Shown in pieces: positions 12,901-25,119 of a stretch of 64,000 nt of DNA. The position numbers and the translations under genes were made by a program. The DNA is from Rhabdornis inornatus (Eukaryota > Chordata > Aves > Passeriformes > Rhabdornithidae). The stretch spans positions 566,207 through 630,206 of the forward strand of contig VWZS01004365.1 in NCBI GenBank assembly GCA_013397075.1, given 5' to 3'. A model generated the notes under the pieces. It was not told the DNA's origin, made no database searches, and saw only the letters and a list, made by a program, of their open reading frames with translations. The first letter of the stretch is position 1, and every line of letters starts with the position of its first letter.

Positions 12901-15900
12901 AGCTACACAGCTTTTAACACTTTTACTTCCTAGAAATTTGAAGTATTCTTGTTCATAACAGCTCTTTTCCTTGATATAGACTTTGTTCCAGAAGACTTTT
13001 GAGGCGCTTTAGAATTTTTCATGAAATGGAAAGTTTGCATCCCAATCAAAAGTAAGAGTTAATGATTTGCTGTGCCTTGGGAATTTTGGGTGTGTTAGTT
13101 TACTGGAGATAAGTGATCCATTTGGGTATTTGATATTATAATATGCTGACATAAGGTTTGCATATAATGTCTTTTTACCTTGGATGGATATGGTAAGAAC
13201 ATGGGGGGAGTCATACAGAGATAATTCTTCTTGTTAAACTGCTGCAGGAGCACTTCTGAGTGTTGGGATCACACAAGGCAGTGGAACAGAGAGAAATCCA
13301 GTCCCCTTCTGGAGGACCTGATGCCCAGAAAGAGGGGCTGGAGCCATGTCAGTGCTCCACATGAGCTAATGCATGGATGTCTTGCCAGGGCTGATTAATC
13401 CAGGCAGAATTAATGTGGCCACCTCATTTCTGATGCTTGAACTAGCTCTGTGGACAGTCCCATTGCACTCAGTTCTCCTCAGATTTGTGTGAGCAGTCCA
13501 ATAATGCCTAAAGCTGCATTACTAAGAACTGTCATAACAGGTTTCTTCTGCATTTTTAAGAAGAGATAAGGAGGCCCCTTTATGCTTTATTAGTGTGTTA
13601 GTGAAAGTTGAAAAGCTGTTTTGCAGCTGGTATGAAAGTATTTAGAGTGGTCTTGACTAGTACAAAAAAAAATTACTCTGCACCAAACAAAAACCCTCTT
13701 GTTTTTATAATATAGCAATAACTTTTGCCTGAGGAGAGCAATATTTGAAAATGGTTGAGATCCTGAAATAGAGATAATGTCTTTCAGGATGTACAGCTCT
13801 CAAATTAGTCCTGGCAGAGAAGCATGCAATCTTAACTGTATGCAATACTCAGTGGATGAGCAGCATGGCAATCAGAAGACAAGGCTGGCACACACAGCAT
13901 CTTGCTTTGACGAAAATGTCTATTGCTGTGTGCTGTGCTAACTGCAATTTCCTAAAGACTGGAATTTTTATGATAGATAGATCATGCTGTTAGAGTCCAG
14001 TTGGAAGGTTATAAAGTCTTGGGTTGCCAAGGCCACGTCATCATTCAATTACTTTGCCATCTGCTAATGTCTCTGCTCCTGTGACAAACCCAGGTGAATT
14101 CCTAAGTATAGTAGTGATCTAATAACTTGTGGCCATGTTTCTTCAATGAGAGAAGAATGAACCAGAACATTTCCCTAAAGAACATCATAACTGTGAATAA
14201 GTAAGAAAAAATAACGGTGATAACAGTAACCATGTGGCCTTATCTACAATATAATCCAAATAAAATATAAAAATATTGAAAATTTTATCCTAGATTTTTT
14301 TTCCTCCTGGCCTGCAGTAGAATGTGGCATTTTAATACTGTGGAATAGTGATATAGCAGTCTTAAGAAGGGGGAATGTAGACTGATATATATACTTGAAG
14401 GACTTGAACATTCAGAAGAAAATATATTTGTTTCTGCTCACTAACCAAGGTAAGAGGGGAATCTGTCTGCTGCTGGCTGTGAAAAGTGCAACTGGTTCAC
14501 TTAATCACATAAAAATAGTCAGTCTGAAGCTGTAGAAGCCAGTCTCCATTTGACAGCACAATTAGCTAATAAAGGGTTCGCTTCTGTTATGTCCAACACC
14601 TTCCTTGGAATGGTGAGGATGCTCCCTGCATTCCTACCACTTGAGAATGGCTTCTTCAGCTCCCTGCAGAGCCCCTGTCCTTGTGGTCAGACAGAGAGGG
14701 AGCCAAACATGGGAGAACTTCTCAAAGTGAGAGGATACAGCTCACTCTGGGAAGTGGGGCAATGGCGTAGAGCAGCAAGGCTGCCAGGTAAATCTCTTCA
14801 CCTGTCAGCAATTCCATTAATAATTTTGAGCCCTTCTGGAAGCCTGCTGAAGCCAATGGAAAGCCTTTTCATGAGTTGTTTGGACTGGTGTCACTAAACC
14901 ACTTTCATGTCCTAAACTCTCTTTGGAAGAATTTTGATACTGTTTTATCAGATAATCTGTTTCACTTTTTCTTGGAAAAAATTAGGTGTGCCTTTTGCTG
15001 TGTTCTGTAAGCCTCTTTTATGAAATGAAATCCAGAATATTTATTTTTTTAGCAAAGGAAATATGGTTATGAACCAACTCAAAACAGTTTCTGAGGCTTG
15101 TTTCTGGGTTTGTTTTTAATATAATTTATAATATTTTAAGATTTGCTATAAGTTTGGGTCCCAAAATTACACTTACATTCCTCTAAAAATTGCCATTATT
15201 CTTTGGTTATTCTTATATTGCGAAATTGTTCACTCCATTTCTGGTTAGAAAAGCTTTGCTGGAATGAAATAATCTCTCAGAACAGTGTACCTTTTTATGT
15301 TTCCAGTATTAACTAACCACTCAGGGTGTGATCTTTTTGAAATCAGAGGATTTTCTATTATACAGGAGTGGAAATATTTAGCTTCTCTCTCCCCTCTCTG
15401 AAAATAAGCCACATCCTGGAAAAAGAAATGTTTTACACAGAATTTATACATGATAAGAAATTCATTCCACAAGTGGAGTAAGACCTTTAAAAGACCTTTA
15501 TCTACCTCACAGAATAAATCTGATATGCCTTACAAACCATTATGTGATCTCTTCCTCTCATTGCATGCAGATGCAACTCTCTCTCCTAAGTGCTAACACC
15601 ATAATTTCCATTCCAATGATGAAATCGGGTGTGGAAGGGGAGAAGTTTATTCTAATGCACTTGTATATGATTACATACTGGATTGTAAAAATTTAACATT
15701 TAGTTTGCTTCTTCTAATAAGCTTTTCAAAACATAATAAATCTGAGTATCTTAAAACATCTGTTTGCTCTGGAAGATCAGTCACTAGGGTTGGGCATCCT
15801 GCTGGTGGGGCTGCTGAGACTGTTTAAAGAGCCTGGTTGATACTTGCAGCACATATTACAAAAGAGCTATTCTTTAGAAAACTTTTGATTTGCACAGCTT

Positions 15901-18900
15901 GCAAACACAGGATCTTGAGACTGAGCTTTATCTGTGCAAACTGTTTCTCCAGAAGTTCTTCTGGAAATTTTATTTTAAAAGTGCATCAGAAATGCTTGAA
16001 AGGCAGGACCCTCTTAGCAATATAAGATTAAAAAAATCACACAGCCTTTCTTTTCAGCTGTATTTGAATGTGGCTTCTGGCGCTTCTGACTAAGGGACAC
16101 CTTGCCAGGTGCAGAAGGTTCAATAGGGACGGTCTTAACATGTAACTGATGTGCACCCCCAGAGAACTTACATTGACAAGCACTGGTCAGGGCAGATACC
16201 AGTTTCATTTGTTTCTGCATTGCAAAACCTTCTGCTCTAAAGCAACCTTAAAGTGTCTTTTCTTATTTCTTTACTCTTGTGTGGTGATGAAATATAGTGT
16301 GATGCAGTACTCAGCAAGGCAAACCTATTCCAGCAAAGAGATTCCATAACAAAATCTTTCAGTGGCCAGCCAATCACACTGTAAAGCCCCTCAGGAGTTG
16401 TCTGATGATACAAATCAGCTACAGCAGAGCAGACACTGCTGACCATGGAGACTCTATCCAGACCATCTGCAGCATTTTGTCTCCCTGGCTCTGTTTAAGT
16501 AGACAATGCAATGTGGTGGAAACCAGTTTTGTGAACATAAAGAGCGAAACTTACAATTTTTTTGAGTCCATATGTGCATTCACACATAGGAAAGAAATTA
16601 AACAGACAACTTCAAATGTATTTTTCTTCTAAAATTATATGTATTTCTTGTCATAAAACTTGACAAACAACAGAACATTTAATATCACAGAGCCTTTTTT
16701 CAATATCAATTCCCATAGCTTATTGTTCTGTATTTCTTGGTCCAAGTCAGTACTGCAAATTTTGTTAAACCAATAAGGAAGAAAAATAAAGCATTTTGTC
16801 ACATACTTATATTATGAAATATTCTTCCTATGTTCTTTTAATGCATAAAGATGAAATTTTGGTGATTTCACAGAGGGCTTTGGGGCCACCTTTATTTCAC
16901 ATGTATTTCATCTTTATATTCATTTATTTATTTTGGTGGTGTTTTTAAATGTTGTATCAAAAAACCCTTCGTGTGACTTTTAGAAATTTGTGAGTTAAAA
17001 TACAATCAAATATTTCTGAAGCTGGACAGTAGTAATTAAGATACATAAAAAAGTTTGGGAAAGGTTTTGATCACAGCACTGTGAAGGTGAAATAATGCAC
17101 TTGTTTATCTAAAACAAAATTATCCTATTTTGCTAAAGATACCAAGATAAAACATGTGATATAGGAAAAGATGTGTTACCAGGTCTGTACTGGAGGTCTG
17201 GTAGAACCTAATTCCGCTAATTTCTGCCCTGTGGCAGTGGAGGGAGTTGGAGTGGGTTTGGAGATGTCCTGGGTTCTACCAGTGCAAATAAAAAAACCCA
17301 GAATCCTGCAATTTCCTCTGCATTTCCCTAATTTTCATTATGTTCCAGAGCAAGTGAGAGATAGTGAAAGATGGAGTTCAAAATGATAGTGGGAACAACC
17401 CACTCTTCATCATTAGGATAACAGTGAAGCAGACTGACTTGATTTTCATAGCAGAATTTGTGCAAACACCTCCCAAAACACAAGCTGCTTTTTATCGGGA
17501 CTCTGTTGAAGCAGAGGCATGAGAAAGGCAGATGGATGCAAATAAAGCAAATCAATATTTCAGGATTTTCAAACACGAGTATCCTAAATCAGTTCCCCAA
17601 TATCAGTAGTAAAAGAAAACAACCCCTTATCAGAATCAATGGAATGTAGCAGATTGCTTTCCAAACTAGAATGGCTCTTGGGCTGTTTTCATTAATTTAA
17701 ATCCCATTATAAATGCAGATGCTATGAATTTTATTGCTAGGTTATATTGGTACATAACTTGAATGTATATATTTGAGAAATTTCCTTTTCTCAAGGAAAG
17801 GAAACAGGCCTGTTGCTTTTCTCTTATACCAAGCAGATCAATAGATACACTGAATAAAGCTTGTGTGAAAAGAGAATCATCCCTGATTTTCAACAATACT
17901 TATAGCTATAGACAGAGTAGCTGCAGGAAATCTGCCTCTTTGACTCCTCAATTCTAGTCTCTAATATGCTCTCTCTGATGGCACCATGACAATTTTCTGA
18001 AGTAGATCCCTGAGACCTTGGGTCATTAGGTTTACTTTACTTTGTATGGTTTGTCTCAAATGTGAATTCAGGTTGTTTCTCAGGTGTACCAGCTACTCCT
18101 CCAGTGAAGCAGTGGGCTACCATGGCAGCTAAATCACTTCCCACCCCAGCGAGGCTTCCTGAAAAATGTTCCCCTGACATGTATCTCCTATTTAAGCAGT
18201 CAGAGAATGTTGTGAGGAGCAAGCCTTCTTAGATTATTTCTGTTTAGGAATAAAATGATAAAGCATTTTTTCCTTGTGCTATTTCCAATTGGAAATACCA
18301 TAAAGAAGCATGTTTCTCATTATATTTCCTATTTGTCTAAGTGTATTCCCATGCCAAGGGAACAGCTGAATCAAAAGGCAGGCAATACCCCAGAGTTTTG
18401 ATGCAAGCAAATGGCAAGTAAGAGCAAATTACTAATCTCCTTTCTTCTTTAACTTTTTTTTCTTTCCCCCTCAAAATTGTTGAAAAGTTTTGATGCAAAA
18501 TGAAAACAGAATTATGGCTTAGGAATCCTCCACAAAGCCTTATTCATCTTTTCTGACAACAATCTGCTAACTAACTTACGTAAATATGAACACTTTATGC
18601 TTTCTAGCATAGTTCATTGAAATGGAAAGCCCAGACTGACTGAGGCTGATGATAGCTTGCCCTGTCCTTGTGTATTTGCTCTAAGACTCAGTATGATGCT
18701 ATGTTATTTCACTTTTTCTTTATTCTTGTCCTAATAAAAACTTTTTCCTTATGTAACTCGTATGTGCAGGGCAAAGCTCTTCTATCATGCAGCAAAGTGT
18801 AGACTATTCTTCAAGCAACATTTTACCTCAGGGCAGGGAAGGGAAAGGGAGCATCTCTTTGTTGCCTGATGTTACCCATGATGGATACAGTCTGCACTCC

Positions 18901-19651
18901 CTCCTCATCTAGACAAGACTGAAAATAACAGAGGTAAACATCTCTACAGGAAAAGTGGTGCTTCTGTGTGTAGGCAGTGTCAATGTGCTCTTCTTGGCAC
19001 TTGTGCCTATTCAGGAGTATCACTTTGCCCAGCAGACAAAATGCCAGATGAACACACAGCCATGAATTCAGGAACCTGACATTGCATGCACTATGGATGC
19101 TCTAGTGTTTTGGGGTTTTTTCCCCAAGAAATGATTCCTAACTAAAAATGTCAAAATGTCCTTTCTGAGTCTATTTCTGGTTAGAAAGAGATACATCTTT
19201 TTCACTCCAGGTAATTTCTGGATCACCTTCAATAATCAAAGAAAAACACTTCCATTGCCACATAAAGGAGATTTTGAGTTCTGCATAATCAGGATTTGTT
19301 CTGGGGACTGGTGGTGGGCAGAGAGGGAATAATGTTTTCCTTTATGAAGGTCATTAAATTATTTCTATATCACATAATTTTAATTTTATGTCTTTAATAC
19401 TAAAGATGGTTGTTGCTTGTAAATGGCTGTTTTCCATTTTCTCTTTCTCATATTTCCTACTGATGAAAAGAATAAGGTTGTTAAATAGGTATAATGAAAT
19501 TTTCTTAGCCACATGTTATTTTCAGTAGTTAGACTATTTTTTTTTTTATCAAGATGACTTATCTGGACACTATTCTAAAATTGACAAGATTTTCCTTCAT
19601 CAATATTGTGCTTGAAAAAGTCCGTTTTACAAAACAATGAGTACCTAACAA

Positions 19652-19680
19652 AAGGAGAAACTGAGGCAGGGGGCAATATA
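19652..19680 (-). repeat. Possible MIR-like SINE scrap
   Basis: GAGAAACTGAGGCA resembles the reverse complement of the MIR core (CCTCAGTTTCC). A TTTTACA word occurs a little upstream, where MIR carries one. The match is very short and the insertion would be ancient. Chance similarity is quite possible. Confidence 0.25.
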
Positions 19681-21896
19681 GGATTTGTAATTTTGTAATT
19701 AATTCATCTCCGTGACAAAATCTTAAATTCTTTCTGACTTAATCAGGGTTCAGACATGAATTTGTTACAGAGAAAGCAACAGATACCAGATTTCTTAGTA
19801 GTTTTCTCTGAGTAATTTTTTTAATTAAAAAGGAGTATGAAATACTGAATGATAAAATGCCAGGAATAATTATGATTGCAATTATGGTGTCTGCAAATTT
19901 TACAATAGTAGAGTCCTGAATAATTTGTCTCATTTAGGTATTCTTATGGCTAAAAATAATGTGTGCACCAATAATCCTTTTTATTACATTTTAAGATTCT
20001 GGTATGGAAAAAAAAAACCAAAGGAAAAAGCAAAAGTAACTTGTCACTTAGTAATTCATGTGGAAAGAGACCTAGCCTACAAGAGGACATTATTGTCAGC
20101 TGAATGAAAGAGATTAAATTGATAAGAAAGAATAGAGGTCTACTTCCTTCATTGTCTTGGAAAATACATTTGTTAGGCAGCTTTCCAACACAGAAAAGAG
20201 AATAAGACACTTCCTAGGACAGAAAGATTAGTAGCTGGAATAGCAGTCTTTCATGATAAACAAACCACATCTTTTTACCCTTTTAGGAATTGAGAATTGC
20301 TCTCCAATTATACTTCCCTTTTCTCAAGATGTGAACATGACTGTAATGGTAACTTACAGAAGACTAAACTTTAACATGATGCTTTTCATTTAGTTGCTTT
20401 AATATCTGTTAACCACACTCGTGTTTTAGTGGTAGATGCTTAGCTCTCGCTCAGTGACAAATGTGCTTTCTTAGGCAGTCTCATATTTCTGTGATGAGTT
20501 ATTGGTAATATTCTGCTCCATATAAAAACATGATGTGAGCAGCTACTGCTGAGGATATTACTTTAAATTAATTGGTTAAAGGAGATGTGCTCAATTCCTT
20601 GATCAAAGTCTCTAGGCATCATCTTCTCAGTGGGCTTTCAAATGCATAAGTGATAGCAGTTTATGAAAAGCAGTTTTCCATTCAGATTTTAGTATAAAAG
20701 AAACACTTGGTTAACAAAAATTATATACAGGGAGAAGGGATCACAATAAAACAAGCTATTGTTTCTTCAAAGAAATTGTTTAATGGAAAAGGCCATTATC
20801 AGTTAAATAACTCTGTGATAATATGACAGTGGGTCATATATCACAGACTTTGCTCCAGTTTAAAAGCTTGAACAGAAGCCAAATCTTTCTATTGATTGTA
20901 ATGGTCTTCAAATAAGGTCTCATATATTGAAACAATGCATTTTATATAATTAGCCATCTCCAGATAATTCCTCAATTACAGTCAATGCATATATCTCTAC
21001 CCAATTCCAACCTTCCTTCCAGCAGAAATTACTCAGGCATATCTGTTATTGTTTCTCCTACCTCCTGCTGAACACCTTCATGCAGGCCTTCAAAAGCTTG
21101 CTAGTAAGTTATGCAATTGATAATGACTAAAAAAAAGAGAGTGTATTATCAGTTTGTTTCAAATTCACAAAAGTAACTAATATATCATACATTTCCTTGT
21201 AGTTGAAGGAAAGAGTAGTACAATTCTGTTTTCTAAGCTATTAGAATGGACAAAATTATATTTGTTGTGGAGGAACATATCTATTTATACTGGTATCCTT
21301 CCTCCACATTCTTTATGCCATTGTGGAAAAAAAAAATATTATCAAACATATTCCAAAGAATTCCTATTGACAATGAGGTTTCTACCCCACGTTTCTTGTA
21401 CTTCTAGAATAAACCTAGCCTAAGTGGTGATGATATCAAAATAATTATAATCACTTGTTTGGCGTGTGAGACAATATTAATAGAGGTGTTGACCATGAAA
21501 AGTCTGACAGGAGGCACAACCAAAATCTTTCCAGAAAAACAAAAAAAATGGGATAGCAACTTGCTATTTCAGAAAGCTAACCAAATCCAGAGAGTATGAT
21601 CTTCCTGATACATGTCTTGGCCAAAATTCCTTCCTCTTCGTAACTTAAGGATACTCTGTATAGCATAAATCAGCACAAAATTAGGCCTATTGGAATTCAC
21701 GCAGTTTATAGTTGAGAATTGAGTTTAAACATGATGACCAATGACTAACGCATATCTCTGCATGCTACTGTGTACCTAGGCAATTTTCTTTAATCAGTAT
21801 GACTGAAACAATTAGGTATGAATTGGTCAAGAACACATTTAAGCTGGAGAACAGAACTTTCCTCTTTAACAAAAACATGAATCATCTGTGGACATT

Positions 21897-22308
21897 ATTA
21901 GGGGACAGGAGCACCCCTGTTGTGGGGTAAGGCTGAGGGAGTTGGGTCTGTTCAGCATAAAGAGGAGAACACAGAGAGCAGATCTCATCAATGCACACAA
22001 GGTGGGTGTCAAGAGAACTGGCCAGTCTCTTTTTGGTGGTACCCAGCAACAGGACAAGTGGCAATAGTCCCAAACTGAAACACAGGAAGTTCCATCTGAA
22101 TGTGAGGAAAAACTTTCCTTTGAAGGAGACAGAGGAGTGGAAGAGACTGCTCAGAGTGGTTGTGAAGCTTCCTTCTCTGGAGATATTTAAAACACATCTG
22201 AATGTGATCCTATGCAACCTATTCTAGGTGAACCTGCTTTAGCAAGGGGGTTTGACTACATCATCTCCAGAGGCCTCTTTCAACCCCAAACATTTCATGA
22301 TTCTCTGA
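21897..22308 (+). mobile_element. CR1 LINE, 3'-end fragment
   Basis: A 5'-truncated copy of the avian chicken repeat 1 non-LTR retrotransposon. Recognisable blocks in order are GGCTGAGGGAGTTGGG, the TTCAGCATAAAGAGGAGAA block (CR1 usually has CTGGAGAAGAGAAGG here), a GAGGAAAAACTTTCCTTTGA block, and a terminal TTTCATGATTCTCTGA that matches the CR1 3' octamer end. No reverse-transcriptase domain remains. The copy is diverged, and frames reading through it are shadows. It marks an old insertion. Confidence 0.9.
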
Positions 22309-24295
22309 ATTTTAGAAGGAGCCACAAGAGCAGGAAATCTTAGGGATTTCTGTTCCATACAATTACTGAAGGAATTACTAGATCTGGCAGCAGCAGTGCA
22401 TTAGATTTAGGCCTCCAGCCACTTCTCCTTGCTGGGTTAACAGAGTCAGTTTGAAGCACCCACACGCTGAGCTGTGTACTTTGCCCGTCTTCCCAGCAGT
22501 GAGACATGTTTGCTCCACACCACCGCCCACTGTATTTGCTTATACTACCTTGCATATATATCTCCATTAATCCTTCATGAAAGAACCAAGGTGCTCTAAT
22601 GTCCTTTTTCTGTCACACTGGTTAGAGAGTGATCTTCAGGCAGCTCCAGGTGAACATAACTCGAAGCCCTTCAAATCCTGTGGTACAAGGAAAAGCTCCA
22701 GGTGATGGAGAGTCTATTGCAGTGGTCTATGCATCTTCTCCCATATGCAAGTAAATTTTCTGTTGCTGTTGTATCAAATGTGGATAAATGAAGTGTAGTA
22801 TGTTAACATGCCAAAAATTATCCTGCAAACTGCAGGAGTAATGTCCTGGTGACACCAGCCACGCCAGCAGTTTTGTTCCTGGTTGCTGCTGAAATATATG
22901 TTTATCAAAGCTGACCAAGTTTCTCCCTCTGAGTGTCTCTGTGGTGCAACACCCAGGACAACCAGGGCCTGCAAGGGCTGCCAGCCATCCCTGGGGCCCC
23001 CAGTAACCCCTCACATGTGCCAGTAGCTCTTCCACACTGGGGTTCTAGCACTCCCGACTTCTTGCATACGCTACAACATTTATTTTTTTTCAATTGTGTG
23101 AATTTTATAGATATCCTTAGTAGGAATATAAGGATTTGTAGTCCTCTGCAGCTCTAAGTGCCCCTGTCCTTTGTGGTGGAGCATTCTTGACTTAATTTTA
23201 AAGATAGAAAGGGCTGATGTCAATATCTAAATAAGGGATCTCAGGATTTATTTATGTCTAATGGAGAGGAATGGGCACTTTTAGAGTACAATTAATCTGA
23301 CCTATTTTACACACCACTGTGAAACCTGTCCTGAGTGTTTCACACGTGAACTTTTTAAAAGAAACAGGGTTTTAAATATTGAGATTGCCACTGCCTCTTC
23401 CAGTGAGAGCACACAGGGCATTGCAACAGCTATCTGGCTCATAGTGCATCCTGTATTAATGACTTGTTGGATCGGATGCCTGAGAGAACATTTTGCATGC
23501 AATTATTTGTTTGTTAAGCTCAAAAAACCCCAGAGGCTTTTGTTTGGTTTTCACTTTTTTTCCCAGCAAGTTTTTTTTTAAACCTATTTGGAGAATGAAA
23601 GAATACGGAAAGTGTATTGGTAGTAGACCTTGGTAGTAGACTTGCAGCATCTTTTGAAAGTTAATTTTTGAATAAGTGGAGACATGTTAAAGTTAAGGGT
23701 TAATCTTCAAAAGGCACTGCTGGAACACCAAATTCTGAGGATTGAACAACAGGTAGTAAAAGATGCACAGTCAAAAATGGAGGCAAACTGACTTGGAAAT
23801 TGCTTTTTGAAATGTGTTTAACTTCTATATGCCTTTTTTTTTTTCAAATGTATAGAACAATACTTACCTCACATGGAGTAAATTGTATTCTTGCCAACAC
23901 ACAATAGGTCTGTGGCAAAGATGAGGATAAAATCATGGACTGAAAAACTGTGCTTTGAACAGTAGCCGCACTCGCTTTCTTTTCTAACCTCAAGCTTTGG
24001 CTTTAACCATTGTTACTTTGGGATTTATAGCAGTTTTTCTCTACCATTAAAGAGCAGATTATTTCCAAAGTACCTGTTGTTCAAACTAAATTGACTTTCA
24101 AAAAGAACTTAAACTTGCTCATATGATTTGTTTCCTTTTGTTTCTGTCTTTCACACTCACCTCAACACACTTCTAGCCATCCTGATTTGAAAGCAGCAGA
24201 TACAGGTCTCTTGGCTTCTGTAAAGGTACTCATTTACCAACATATAAAAAAACCACTTGGATAGGAGAACAATTAGCTCTGATTCAGATGTTTAT

Positions 24296-24342
24296 AGCTA
24301 TAGTAGTAGTAGTGTATAGTAGTATAGTAGTATAGTAGTGTA
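24296..24342. repeat. (TAG)n / (TAGTA)n microsatellite
   Basis: TAGTAG units alternate with TATAGTAG steps. This imperfect short tandem repeat is probably polymorphic. Confidence 0.8.
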
Positions 24343-24436
24343 TCTCTTATTGGACTTTGTAGACATACTATGGCATGATTTGCTAATGGAGACATAAGAA
24401 AGGATTCTGTATTAAATTTCATTGCCTATTCTGTTA

Positions 24437-24475
24437 CTAGGGTGACAGAAGACCTTGGGCAATCCCCACGAGTTC
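24437..24475 (+). repeat. Possible MIR/L3-like scrap
   Basis: GACCTTGGGCAATCCCC resembles the CORE-SINE word GACCTTGGGCAAGTCAC, followed by a pyrimidine-rich segment as in MIR. The match is short and may be coincidental. Confidence 0.25.
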
Positions 24476-24675
24476 TCTTGCTAGTCTTTCTGTATTTTTT
24501 CTATCTTGTATATTACGTCTGTAACTCTGCAGAAACACAGACACACAAGTAGTTTATTCATTGAGTAATTCCATTTTAAAAATTTACAGTTTGAGCAGGT
24601 ATTATTGTAGGGCATAGATGGGCACTTCATAAGGGTTTATGTGGAGTATAGTGCAGTAGGAGCCTAATCTTGGCA

Positions 24676-24679
24676 GGAG
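24676..24679. repeat. Target-site duplication (left copy)
   Basis: GGAG flanks the left end of the solo LTR. The identical copy is at 25116-25119. The two preceding bases (CA) also match the CA at the LTR's right end, making an apparent CAGGAG repeat. The terminal CA is better assigned to the LTR itself. Confidence 0.7.
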
Positions 24680-25115
24680 TGATGCCTTGAGAGGCTACCT
24701 AGAACAGAGGCTAGACAGTGTTAAAGGAATAAAATAGGTATTTATTAAAATGCCTTCAAAGGATACACCTTGGGCAGTACAAGAGCCTGGCCATGGCTAC
24801 ATCCAAGATGGATGACTGGTCATGAGTTTTCACACTTTTATATGTTTTAGTCCATTTACATATTTAATTGGTTAATTGTCCAATTACAGCTTCAGGTTAT
24901 GAAGTCCCATCCTCCCAGATTGCTCTCCTCAAATTGCTGCTGTTTACACTTTTTGGGCCTGAAGCTGCAACGGTGTCCTTGCTTCTCAGGCTGGAAAATA
25001 ATTGTTTTGTCTGACTAAACTGTGAGAACTTGCTAACACTTTATATGAAGTTCAGAGTTATATACTACTGCAGTGCAGAATCTGGAAGATATGGAAGCTA
25101 AAATTTAAAGCATCA
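24680..25115 (-). mobile_element. Solo LTR of an endogenous retrovirus
   Basis: A 436-bp unit. On the minus strand it begins TGATGC and ends GCATCA, the canonical TG...CA ends with a 6-bp inverted terminal repeat. GGAG immediately precedes it (24676-24679) and follows it (25116-25119), a 4-bp target duplication as produced by gammaretrovirus-like (ERV1) integrases. Minus-strand signals come in the expected order: CCAAT (24867-24871), TATAAAAG (24835-24842) and AATAAA (24741-24746), the last 61 bp before the 3' end. No gag, pol or env sequence adjoins it, so it is a solo LTR left by recombination between two LTRs. The sequence looks like an LTR family frequent in songbird genomes, from memory only. 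Confidence 0.85.
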
Positions 25116-25119
25116 GGAG
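25116..25119. repeat. Target-site duplication (right copy)
   Basis: GGAG immediately follows the GCATCA end of the LTR and matches 24676-24679. Confidence 0.7.

Larger units (their letters stand above)
1951..21896. other. Unannotated AT-rich non-coding stretch
   Basis: About 20 kb without a recognisable exon, RNA gene or young transposon. Frames up to about 120 codons occur (for example at 8048-8410 plus and 14550-14897 plus) but resemble no family and lack paired splice signals. Visible content is limited to an AT-rich patch (6906-6996), scattered poly-A/T runs, a short (CTG)n near 2150 and one possible SINE scrap (19652-19680). Confidence 0.6.
22309..24679. other. Unannotated non-coding stretch
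   Basis: Slightly GC-richer at 22720-23060, where several overlapping frames (up to 102 codons, minus) occur without any family resemblance. A 13-bp tandem duplication (GGTAGTAGAC core) lies at 23617-23641. A TAG microsatellite and a possible SINE scrap are listed separately. Confidence 0.5.

Noticed and set aside
14550..14897. 115-codon plus-strand frame
   Set aside because: The composition is not protein-like, with no recognisable domain or upstream signal. It is treated as a chance ORF.
25031..25038. Alternative right end of the LTR at CTAACA
   Set aside because: No target duplication matches there. The GCATCA end at 25115 gives both an inverted terminal repeat and the GGAG duplication.
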